Below are positions 52,292 through 59,909 of a stretch of DNA of 64,000 nucleotides, piece after piece. The notes under the pieces are model-generated. The model made no database searches. It had not been told where the DNA came from and saw only the letters and a program-made list of their open reading frames with translations. The stretch comes from Hymenobacter caeli (lineage in GTDB: Bacteria; Bacteroidota; Bacteroidia; Cytophagales; Hymenobacteraceae). Position 1 is the first letter of the stretch. Each line of letters begins with the position of its first letter. Both the position numbers and the translations under genes were made by a program. Where the stretch lies: positions 1-64,000 of the forward strand of contig NZ_JABSNP010000003.1 in assembly GCF_013294115.1 (NCBI RefSeq), in the 5' to 3' direction.

Positions 52292-54922
52292 GTGCTACCT
52301 CCCTTGCTCTTCACCGATTTGCCGGCCCTGCTCAGCGGCCACCTGCTCCAGGGCCCCGCCGCGCCGGCCGCCGCCGTGCGCCACCTGCTGCTGGATAGCC
52401 GCCGCGCCGGGCCACCCGCCGGGGCCCTGTTCATCGCCCTGCGGGGCCCCAGCCACGACGGCCACCGCTACCTGCCGCAGGCCTACGCCCAGGGCGTGCG
52501 CCTGTTTGTGGTGGCAGAAAACGCCGCGCTGCCCGGCGGCCTGGCCGCCTACCCGGGGGCGGGGTTCGTGGCCGTGGCCAGCCCGCTGGGGGCCCTGCAA
52601 GCGCTGGCCGCGGCGCACCGCCGGCAGTTTGCGGGCCCCGTGTGGGCCGTCACGGGCTCGAACGGCAAGACCATCGTGAAGGAATGGCTGGCCCAGCTGC
52701 TGGGGCCCGACGAGGTCATCTGCCGCTCGCCGCGCTCCTACAACTCGCAGGTGGGCGTGCCGCTGAGCGTGTGGGAATTGAGCCCCGAGCGGCACACGCT
52801 GGGCCTGTTCGAAGCCGGCATTTCGGAGGCGGGCGAGATGGCGAAGCTGGCGGCCATCATCCAGCCCACCGAGGGCATCTTCACCACCCTCGGCACGGCC
52901 CACGACGCGGGTTTCGCCTCCGCAGCCGAGAAGCTGCGCGAGAAGCTGCGGCTGTTCGAGGGCCCCCGGTTCCGGCGCCTCTACTACTGCGCCGACCAAG
53001 CGCCGGTGCGCGAAGCCGTGGCCGCGCTGGGCCTGCCCGGCTTCGGCTGGACGCGCCACGACGCGCCCGGCGCGGCCCTGCGCTTCCGCGTGGCGCCGGC
53101 CGATGCCGGCCGCACCGCCGTGAAGGCCCGCGCCGGCGCGCTGGGGCCCCGGGCCGATTTCGTGCTGCCCTTCGCCGACGAGCCTTCCGTGGAAAACGCC
53201 CTGCACGGGCTGGCCGTGCTGCTGGCCCGCGGCGTGGCGCCGGCCGAAATCCAGCGCCGCCTGGCCCGCCTCCAGCCCGTGGCCATGCGCCTGGAAATGA
53301 AGCAGGGCCGCCACGATTCGTACCTGCTCGACGATACCTATAATAACGACCTCGCCGGCCTGGCCCTGGCCCTGGCCGCGCTGGGCCGCCAGGCCCGCCC
53401 CGGCCGCCGCACCCTCATCCTCAGCGACGTGCTCGAATCGGGCCTGACGGGACCCGCGCTCTACGCCCGCGTGGGGGCCCTGCTGCCCGCCCACGGCGTG
53501 ACCCGCCTGGTGGCCATTGGGCCGGAAATTTCTGCGGAGATGAACAAGTTAAAAATTATAAGTGAAGAGTTAAAAGCCGACGATGCACAGCCAGAACTTT
53601 TAGCTTTTAACCCCCAACTTTTGACTGAAAACCCGCAACTCATAACTCATAACCCAAAACTCATAACTGAATTCTACCCCAGCACCGAGGCCTTCCTGGC
53701 CCAGCTCAACCCGGCCGATTTCGCCCACGAAACCATTCTGGTGAAGGGCGCGCGCCGCTTCGGGTTCGAGCGCATCGTGGCGGCGCTGCAGGCGCAGCAG
53801 CACGGCACGGTGCTGGAGGTGAACCTCGACGCGCTGGGCCACAACCTTCAGCACTTTCGCCAGCAGCTGCGGCCGGGCACCAAGTTGATGGTGATGGTCA
53901 AGGCGTTTGCCTACGGCGCGGGCTCGTACGAGGTGGCCAGCCTGCTCGAATTTCAGCGGGCCGACTACCTGGCCGTGGCCTACGCCGACGAGGGCATTGC
54001 CCTGCGCGAGGCCGGCATCGGCCTGCCCATCCTGGTGATGAACCCGGCCCCCGACGCCTTCGCGCTGTTGCGCCGCCACCGCCTGGAGCCGGAAATCTAT
54101 TCCTTCGAAATCCTGGAAGCCTACCTGGCCGCCTTCGAAGCCCCCGATTCATCAACTCACTCATTCACTAACTCACCCATTCACATTAAGCTCGATACCG
54201 GCATGCGCCGCCTGGGCTTCGAGGAGGCCGACGTGCCGGCGCTGGGGGCCCTGCTGCGCCAGCACGCCGCCCGCCTGCCGGTGGCCGGCATCATGACGCA
54301 CCTGGCCGCGGCCGACGACCCCGCCCACGACGACTTCACCCGCGCGCAGCTGGCCGCGTTCGGCCGCATGGCGGGGGCCCTGGAGGAGGCCCTGGGCCAC
54401 CCCGTACTTAAGCACGCCTTGAATTCGGCCGGCATCCGGCGCTTCCCCGAGGCGCAGCTCGACATGGTGCGCCTGGGCATCGGCCTCTACGGCGTCGACG
54501 CCAGCGGGCTGGACGCCAACGCGCTACGTCCGGTGAGCGCGCTGCGCACCACCATCTCGCAAATCAAAACCCTGCCCGCCGGCGCCACCGTGGGCTACGG
54601 CCGCCGGGGCGCGGCCGGGGCCCTGGACCGCCGCATCGCCACGCTGGCCATCGGCTACGCCGACGGCTACGACCGGCGCTTCGGCAACGGGGCGGGCGCG
54701 GTGCTGGTACACGGCCGGCCGGCCCCGCTGGTGGGCGCGGTGTGCATGGACATGTGCATGGTGGACGTGACCGACATCCCCGCGGCGCGGGCCGGCGACG
54801 TGGCCGTGGTGTTTGGCGAAGGGCTGCCGCTGCCGGCGCTGGCGGCCCGCATCGGCACCATCGCCTACGAGCTGCTCACCAACGTGAGCGAGCGGGTGAA
54901 GCGGGTGTTTGTGAGCGAATAA
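52292..54922 (+). CDS. Bifunctional MurF ligase / alanine racemase
   Basis: 876 residues from GTG 52292. The MurF half (about 1-500) adds D-Ala-D-Ala to UDP-MurNAc-tripeptide: Mur N-domain, ATP motif VTGSNGKTIVKEWL near 120, LGLFEAGISEAGEM near 170, and LLDDTYNNDLAG near 345. The racemase half (about 505-876) has the PLP lysine in MVKAFAYGAGSYE near 536, LDTGMRRLGF near 635, and the catalytic Tyr near CMDMCMVDVTDIP. This MurF-Alr fusion is usual in Bacteroidota. Two repeat-coded, low-complexity insertions interrupt it: residues about 417-458 (NPQLLTENPQLITHNPKLIT pattern) and about 618-631 (SSTHSFTNSP). An upstream open frame was rejected because of the promoter. Confidence 0.92.
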   Translation: MLPPLLFTDLPALLSGHLLQGPAAPAAAVRHLLLDSRRAGPPAGALFIALRGPSHDGHRYLPQAYAQGVRLFVVAENAALPGGLAAYPGAGFVAVASPLGALQALAAAHRRQFAGPVWAVTGSNGKTIVKEWLAQLLGPDEVICRSPRSYNSQVGVPLSVWELSPERHTLGLFEAGISEAGEMAKLAAIIQPTEGIFTTLGTAHDAGFASAAEKLREKLRLFEGPRFRRLYYCADQAPVREAVAALGLPGFGWTRHDAPGAALRFRVAPADAGRTAVKARAGALGPRADFVLPFADEPSVENALHGLAVLLARGVAPAEIQRRLARLQPVAMRLEMKQGRHDSYLLDDTYNNDLAGLALALAALGRQARPGRRTLILSDVLESGLTGPALYARVGALLPAHGVTRLVAIGPEISAEMNKLKIISEELKADDAQPELLAFNPQLLTENPQLITHNPKLITEFYPSTEAFLAQLNPADFAHETILVKGARRFGFERIVAALQAQQHGTVLEVNLDALGHNLQHFRQQLRPGTKLMVMVKAFAYGAGSYEVASLLEFQRADYLAVAYADEGIALREAGIGLPILVMNPAPDAFALLRRHRLEPEIYSFEILEAYLAAFEAPDSSTHSFTNSPIHIKLDTGMRRLGFEEADVPALGALLRQHAARLPVAGIMTHLAAADDPAHDDFTRAQLAAFGRMAGALEEALGHPVLKHALNSAGIRRFPEAQLDMVRLGIGLYGVDASGLDANALRPVSALRTTISQIKTLPAGATVGYGRRGAAGALDRRIATLAIGYADGYDRRFGNGAGAVLVHGRPAPLVGAVCMDMCMVDVTDIPAARAGDVAVVFGEGLPLPALAARIGTIAYELLTNVSERVKRVFVSE
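53538..53672. repeat. In-frame AACTCATAAC-type word repeat inside murF-alr
   Basis: About 130 AT-rich bases built of words such as AACTTTTAGC, AACCCCCAAC, ACTCATAACTCATAACCC. They are read in frame as an extra loop of about 43 residues in the C-terminal MurF domain. Composition is sharply different from the surrounding GC-rich gene. Confidence 0.8.
54146..54187. repeat. In-frame ATTCACTAACTCAC word repeat inside the racemase part
   Basis: About 40 bases (ATTCATC, AACTCACTCATTCAC, AACTCACCCATTCAC words) add SSTHSFTNSP before the conserved IHIKLDTG strand. Confidence 0.75.
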
Positions 54923-54976
54923 CCCAACGCGGGTCCCCAGCCTTGCGTATGGCAGCATTCATTTAACAAAATTCCC

Positions 54977-55627
54977 ATGTACAAGCCTTTCCTCTCCCTC
55001 GTAGCCGCCACCGTGCTCCTCGCCGGTTGCGAAACCAAGAAGTCTGAAACCAAAGAAACCCTCGGCGACGCCACCCGCGACACGGCCGTGATGGCCCGCA
55101 CCGGAGCCTCTGCCGACACCGTGGGCGCTAAAATGGCCGATGCGGCCAAAGGGGCCATGGCCTCGGCCGGTGCAGCCATCAGCAACGCCTGGACGGTGAG
55201 CAAGGACAAGCTCAAAGACGTGAAATTTACGGAGGTGAACCTGCCCGGCGTCACGGTGCGCGGCGACGGCGACTACAATGTGTACAGCGTGGACGAAGCC
55301 GTGCTCTTCGACACCAACAAGTCCGACATCAAGCCCAGCGCCGCCAAGGCCCTGGCCCAAATCACGGGCTCCATCGGCCAGCGCTTCGCCAAGAGCGACG
55401 TGCGCGTGATGGGGTTTGCCGATTCGCGCGGCGACAAAGACTACAACAAGGACCTGAGCGAGAAGCGGGCCGACGCCGTGAAAAACTACCTCGTGGCGAC
55501 CGGCAAAATCGATGCCGGCCGCGTGAGCGTGGAGCCCATGGGCGAGGCCATGCCCGCCGCCAGCAACGCCACCGCCGCCGGCCGCAAGGAAAACCGCCGC
55601 GTGGAAATTGCCGTGCGCAACCACTAG
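54977..55627 (+). CDS. OmpA family lipoprotein
   Basis: 216 residues: lipoprotein signal ending LLAGC (Cys near residue 18), an Ala/Lys-rich helical linker (about 20-75), and a C-terminal OmpA peptidoglycan-binding domain (about 105-216) with VLFDTNKSDIKPSA, VMGFADSRGDKDYNKDLSEKRA-type residues and RKENRRVEI. It should tether the outer membrane to the cell wall. A perfect terminator follows. Confidence 0.9.
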   Translation: MYKPFLSLVAATVLLAGCETKKSETKETLGDATRDTAVMARTGASADTVGAKMADAAKGAMASAGAAISNAWTVSKDKLKDVKFTEVNLPGVTVRGDGDYNVYSVDEAVLFDTNKSDIKPSAAKALAQITGSIGQRFAKSDVRVMGFADSRGDKDYNKDLSEKRADAVKNYLVATGKIDAGRVSVEPMGEAMPAASNATAAGRKENRRVEIAVRNH

Positions 55628-55948
55628 CCCGCCGCCCGGCGCGGGCCCCGTGGCCCCGCCCACGCAATTATTTGAAAGGCCAACGAAATTTTTCGTTGGC
55701 CTTTTGCATGAAAAAAATGCCCTGAGCAAAGGGCCGCCGCGCCGTTGGATTAGACTGCCTACCGGCCCGCTGAAGAGCGGTTGGGCGGAAAAGTTTGATT
55801 CCTGAATTCAGGGGCGTTTTTTGGAGGGCCCGGGCAGGAAATGGAGCGGACGCGACGGGTCCGGGGGGCCGTTGGACGGGCTATTGCGGGATGGCGACGG
55901 TTGCGTTTGGCGTCATTATCTTGCATAGTATAGCTAATATTTAATCCC
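55628..55948. other. Intergenic region after the OmpA gene
   Basis: 321 bases. The first part holds the OmpA-gene terminator. The rest is GC-rich until about 55900, then AT-rich (promoter-like) before the next gene; no full TAnnTTTG box is seen, only TATCTTGC at about 55915. No other gene seen. Confidence 0.45.
55675..55705 (+). terminator. Terminator of the OmpA-family gene
   Basis: A perfect 14-bp stem (AAAGGCCAACGAAA and complement) with a 2-base loop and a T-rich 3' arm. Confidence 0.85.
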
Positions 55949-57409
55949 GTGAAAGCATTGCTACCCGTACTACCTATTTGTTGTGCATTATTGGCTGGGG
56001 CCGCCCAAGGCCAGGCGCTGCCGGCCGCCGCTGCCAACGACTTAACCGCCTCCGTAGGCCCGGAGGGCCCAACGGCCCGACGGCCCACGCCGCCCGACCC
56101 CACCGTGCTCAACGGGTTTTGGAAGGGCCCGCTGGCCGTGCCCGGCGGCAGCCTGGAAGTCATTTTCCGCCTGATGAAGCTCTCCAACGGCGAGTACTTT
56201 GCCACCCTGGACGTGCCGATGCAGAAGGTAATCCACATGGAAGTGCAGGTGACGCAGCACGCCGACTCGGTGGAGCTGTTCGCGCCGGCCGCCGGCAGCC
56301 GCTTCACCGGCCTGCGCTCGGCCGACGGCCAGCAGCTGGTGGGCACCTGGCAGCAGCCCGGCTTTAAGGCCCCGATGGCGCTGGCGTTTGCGGCCATTCC
56401 GGCCGCGCCGGTGGCCTCCAGCACAACGCTCAGCCGGCCTTACCGCGAAGAAACCGTGGCCCTGGCCAACGCCGTGGCCAACCTGCGCCTGGGGGCCACC
56501 TACACCGTGCCCGCCGGCGCCGGGCCTTTCCCGGCCGTGGTGCTGACCGCCGATGCGGGCCCCCAGGCGCAGGCCTCCGGCGGCGACGAGTACTCGCCCC
56601 TGGCCCAGCTGGCCGACTACCTGACCCGGCGCGGCGTGGCCGTGCTGCGCTACGACGAGCGCGGCGTGGGCCGCTCCACGGGCACGGCCGCCGCGTCGGC
56701 CGCCGACCTGGTGAGCGACGTGCGCACCGGCCTGAGCTTCCTGCGCGCCCGCCCCGAGATTGACCGCACCCACGTGGGCGTCATCGGCCACGGCGAAGGC
56801 GGCAACGTGGCGCTACTGGCCGCTACCCAGGAGCTGCCGCCGGCGTTCGTGGTGGCCCTGGCGGCCTACGGTCAGCGCGGCAGCGCCGTCGCGGCGCAGG
56901 CGCAGGCCACCGCGCTGAAAGAAGCGGGCGCGACCACGGCCGTGCTGGCGGACGCCGCCAAACGCGAGCAGGACCTGCTCGAGGTGATTCGCCACGCCCC
57001 CGACAACGCCCAGGCCCGGGCCAACGTGGCCAGCCTGCTGCGCCAAAACGATGCGACCCTCGACGAAGCCGCCGCCCAGCACCGCGCCGCCGCCCTGACG
57101 TCGGCCCGCTACCGCAACTTTCTCGACTTCGACCCGACCGCCAAGCTGTACTACGTGTACTGCCCCGTGCTGCTGCTCAACGGCACCGCCGACCGGGCCG
57201 TGGGGGCCTTCGCCAACCTGGGGCCGCTGGAGCGCGGGCTCCGGCTCAACGACAACAAAGGGGTGTACTCCAAGCGGTTGCCGGGCGTCAACCACCAGTT
57301 TCAGGCTGCACCCGGCGAGTGGCCCATCGTGAACGGGGAGCGCAAGCCCACGTTCTCGCCCACCGCCGAGGAGCTTATCCGGGAATGGATTGTGAGCCAG
57401 GTGCGGTAG
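55949..57409 (+). CDS. Secreted alpha/beta-hydrolase-fold protein lacking the nucleophile serine
   Basis: 486 residues from GTG 55949, with a signal peptide (LLPVLPICCALLAGAAQGQ). An N-terminal ~130-residue beta domain (NGFWKGPLAVPGG, FRLMKLSNGEYFATLDVP) precedes an alpha/beta-hydrolase of the serine-aminopeptidase type (about 165-486): RYDERGVGRSTG near 232, the elbow VIGHGEGGNVALL near 276, LLLNGTADRAV near 410 and VNHQFQ near 450. The elbow is normally GHSEGG; the serine codon is replaced by GGC (Gly), so hydrolysis by the usual mechanism is not expected. Either a dead binding protein or a single-base change in this strain. Confidence 0.82.
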   Translation: MKALLPVLPICCALLAGAAQGQALPAAAANDLTASVGPEGPTARRPTPPDPTVLNGFWKGPLAVPGGSLEVIFRLMKLSNGEYFATLDVPMQKVIHMEVQVTQHADSVELFAPAAGSRFTGLRSADGQQLVGTWQQPGFKAPMALAFAAIPAAPVASSTTLSRPYREETVALANAVANLRLGATYTVPAGAGPFPAVVLTADAGPQAQASGGDEYSPLAQLADYLTRRGVAVLRYDERGVGRSTGTAAASAADLVSDVRTGLSFLRARPEIDRTHVGVIGHGEGGNVALLAATQELPPAFVVALAAYGQRGSAVAAQAQATALKEAGATTAVLADAAKREQDLLEVIRHAPDNAQARANVASLLRQNDATLDEAAAQHRAAALTSARYRNFLDFDPTAKLYYVYCPVLLLNGTADRAVGAFANLGPLERGLRLNDNKGVYSKRLPGVNHQFQAAPGEWPIVNGERKPTFSPTAEELIREWIVSQVR

Positions 57410-57457
57410 GGCCCCGCGCGAGGAGACCGACCCAGGGCTTTTCAATGGGAAAGAACG

Positions 57458-57506
57458 CGCACAGAAAAGCCCGACGCGCACGCTGCGCGCCGGGCTTTTC
57501 TGTGCG
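57458..57506 (+). terminator. Terminator-like hairpin
   Basis: A perfect 16-bp stem (CGCACAGAAAAGCCCG and complement) with a 17-base GC loop lies between two convergent genes. Confidence 0.75.
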
Positions 57507-57527
57507 GTAGCCGCCGGGGCCGGTGGG

Positions 57528-58424
57528 CTACTTGCTGGCGTCCACTTCGGCCCGAATCATGGCGTTGTAGCGCGAGCCGCCGTTGGCCAGGGTAATCAGG
57601 CTCCAGCCCCGCCCAATGGCGTAGAGCCAGGTGCGGCTGTCCTTGAACTCGAAGGTGGGCCGCAGAATCTGGCCGTAGGGCGTGTAGTTGTCCATGAAGT
57701 TGGTGGTGTAGAATTTGTCGCCGCTCACGATCCACTCCATCGCCACGTAAAACCCTTCGTCGGGGGCCGGAATGTTGTACTGGCTCAGGTCCACGTCGAA
57801 CCAGCCGCCGCCCCGCGCCGCCGACACTACCACGTTGTCGAGCAGCAAGTCCGAGTTTGGGGCGTTGTAGTTGCCGTCGGCCTTGTAGAGGCGCACGCGG
57901 AAGGGCTCGCGCGGGAAGCCGTTCTCGCCGATGTAGAACGAGACGGAGCGGATGTAGCCGAACTTGCGCTGCTTGTCGTTTTTCATCAGGGCCGCGTACT
58001 GCGAGCCGGGCAGGCCCTGGATCATGCCCACGCCGGGCGTGGAGGTGTGGGCCCCGAGCACGGCGGGCTTCATCTGGCCGGCCTTCACCGTGACGCCGGC
58101 CAGGGCCACGGCCTGCTTGGGCAGCTCGATGATGAGGTCTTCCATGTTGGCCCCGCGCTTCACGCGCAGCGCCGTGCGCCGGAAGCCCAGCGCCAGCACC
58201 ACGATGGAGTCGTTGAGGCTGCGCTCGGGCATGGCCAGCTGGAAGTAGCCGTACTCGTTGGTGAGGGCCCCGGTGCCTTCGTCGCGCAGGCTGATGGAGG
58301 CAAACGCCACGGGGTCTTTGGTGGCCTGGTTCACCACGCGGCCCGTGATGCGGCCTTCCTGGGCCCGGGCCAGGCCCGGCAGCAGGCCGAGGCCCGCCAA
58401 TAGCAAGAATAATGTTTTCAACAT
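57528..58424 (-). CDS. CarboxypepD_reg-like surface protein, paralogue 1
   Basis: 298 residues from ATG 58424 with a signal peptide (LFLLLAGLGLLPGLARAQ). Residues about 20-100 are a carboxypeptidase-regulatory-like domain (GRITGRVVNQATKDPVAFAS, GYFQLAMPERS). The C-terminal domain (about 145-298) contains SFYIGENGFPREPFRVRLY, GFYVAMEWIVSGDKF and FEFKDSRTWLYAIG and is about 70% identical by eye to the adjacent gene. Function unknown; the C-terminal domain looks like a carbohydrate-binding type sandwich. Tandem paralogue pair. Confidence 0.75.
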   Translation of the reverse strand: MLKTLFLLLAGLGLLPGLARAQEGRITGRVVNQATKDPVAFASISLRDEGTGALTNEYGYFQLAMPERSLNDSIVVLALGFRRTALRVKRGANMEDLIIELPKQAVALAGVTVKAGQMKPAVLGAHTSTPGVGMIQGLPGSQYAALMKNDKQRKFGYIRSVSFYIGENGFPREPFRVRLYKADGNYNAPNSDLLLDNVVVSAARGGGWFDVDLSQYNIPAPDEGFYVAMEWIVSGDKFYTTNFMDNYTPYGQILRPTFEFKDSRTWLYAIGRGWSLITLANGGSRYNAMIRAEVDASK

Positions 58425-58528
58425 GAGAGCTGGGGAAATAGAATAATTAGCGACGCGGGGCCCGGCCGGGGCCGGCGGCAATAGCGGCCCCGGCCCCGCC
58501 GCGGGTAAGCGGGGTAGCAATAGGATAG

Positions 58529-59434
58529 TTACTTAATCATGTCCACGTCGGCCTTGATCATGGCGTTGTAGCGCTGGCCGTTGCCGTTGGCCAGCGTCAT
58601 CAGGTTCCAGCCCTTGCCGATGCTGTAGGTCCAGGTGCGGCTTTCCTTGAACTCGAAGGTGGGCTTCATGATCTGGCCGTAGGGCGTGTAGTCGTCCATG
58701 AAGTTGGTGGTGAAGAACTTGTCGCCGCTCACCACCCACTCCATGGCCACGAAAAACCCTTCGTCGGGGGCCACCACGTTGTAGGGCGTCAGGTCCACGG
58801 TGTACCACTGGCCGCCCTGCGGGGCCGACACCACCACGTTTTCGGTGAGCAGGTCGGTGTTGGGCGAGTTGTAGTTGCCGTCGGCCTTGTAGAGGCGCAC
58901 GCGGAAGGGCTCGCGCGGGAAGCCGTTCTCGCCGATGTAGAACGAGACGGTGCGCACGGCCCCGAGGCGCTTGTTCTTGTCGTTTTTCACGAAGAAAGCG
59001 TACTGCGAGCCGGCCTGGCCCTGAATCATGCCGTCGCCGGGGTTGTTGGTTTTGGCCCCGAGGCCCAGGTTTTTCACCTTGCCCGACTTCACCGTTACTT
59101 CTTTCAGGGCCACGGCCTGCTTGGGCACCTCAATGGTGAGGTTGTCGAGGGCCGCGCCGCGCTTCACCACCACGGTTTTGCGCACGTAGCCCAGTGCCAT
59201 GATGAGCAGCGTGTCCTGGGCATTTTTAGTAGGCGCGGGCACCACAAATTGGCCGTGCTCGTTGCTCAGGGCCCCGATTTGCTCGTCCTTCAAGCCGATG
59301 GAAGTAAAAGGCAGCGGCTCCTTGGTGGCCTGGTCCACGATTACCCCCTTAAGTAGCACTTGCCCGGACTGTGCCTGAGCGAAGATAGGTAATGTAACCC
59401 CTAATAATGCAATAAAAAGTAAGCGTTTCAACAT
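58529..59434 (-). CDS. CarboxypepD_reg-like surface protein, paralogue 2
   Basis: 301 residues from ATG 59434 with a signal peptide (LLFIALLGVTLPIFAQAQ). Same two-domain plan as paralogue 1: GVIVDQATKEPLPFTSIGL near residue 28, then GENGFPREPFRVRLYKADG near 183 and VAMEWVVSGDKFFTTNFMDD near 237. It lies 104 bases upstream of paralogue 1 on the same strand. An imperfect box TATCTTTC (59474-59481) precedes it. The N-terminal coding region is lower in GC than paralogue 1, suggesting unequal divergence after duplication. Confidence 0.75.
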   Translation of the reverse strand: MLKRLLFIALLGVTLPIFAQAQSGQVLLKGVIVDQATKEPLPFTSIGLKDEQIGALSNEHGQFVVPAPTKNAQDTLLIMALGYVRKTVVVKRGAALDNLTIEVPKQAVALKEVTVKSGKVKNLGLGAKTNNPGDGMIQGQAGSQYAFFVKNDKNKRLGAVRTVSFYIGENGFPREPFRVRLYKADGNYNSPNTDLLTENVVVSAPQGGQWYTVDLTPYNVVAPDEGFFVAMEWVVSGDKFFTTNFMDDYTPYGQIMKPTFEFKESRTWTYSIGKGWNLMTLANGNGQRYNAMIKADVDMIK

Positions 59435-59596
59435 GATTGAGTAGTTCAACGGTAAATACTGCAAATTGTGACCGAAAGATATTGTAAAAAAAATTGTCTT
59501 AAACAATTATTCTTCTTTTCGCTTCACTGTTTCTTGCCTGCTTCTGCCCCCGCTGCAAAGGGGCCGCGGGAGCGCCGGCAAATGCCGCCGGGGCCG

Positions 59597-59604
59597 TACC
59601 TTTG
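59597..59604 (+). promoter_or_regulatory. -7 promoter box of feoAB (TACCTTTG)
   Basis: A perfect TAnnTTTG match 21 bases before the feoA ATG. Confidence 0.65.
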
Positions 59605-59625
59605 TTTAAATCCTTTCTAAATAAA

Positions 59626-59898
59626 ATGCGTATGCCCCCCGTGGCTTCTTCCCCCTCTGCTCCTGCTACTCGGCGCACGGCCCGCGACCTGCGCGTGGGC
59701 GAAACCGGCACCATTTGCTGCCTGGAAGACCCCGTGATGGCCCTCAAGCTGCTCGACATGGGCTGCGTGCCCGGCGTCACGGTGCGCCTGAGCGGCCGCG
59801 CCCCCCTCGGCGACCCGCTGATGCTGGTGCTCGGCGACGAGGAGTACACGCTCTCGCTGCGAGGCAGCGAGGCGGCCACCATCGTGCTTAAGGACTGA
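59626..59898 (+). CDS. feoA: Ferrous iron transport protein A
   Basis: 90 residues with the FeoA SH3-like fold: ARDLRVGETGTICCLED near residue 18, LKLLDMGCVPGVTVRL near 41, and the DPLMLVLGDEEYTLSLR strand pair. It is a small cytosolic partner of FeoB. ATG 59626 chosen (a second ATG at 59632 is possible). feoB follows after 11 bases, one operon. Confidence 0.9.
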   Translation: MRMPPVASSPSAPATRRTARDLRVGETGTICCLEDPVMALKLLDMGCVPGVTVRLSGRAPLGDPLMLVLGDEEYTLSLRGSEAATIVLKD

Positions 59899-59909
59899 TA
59901 ACGAAGCGC

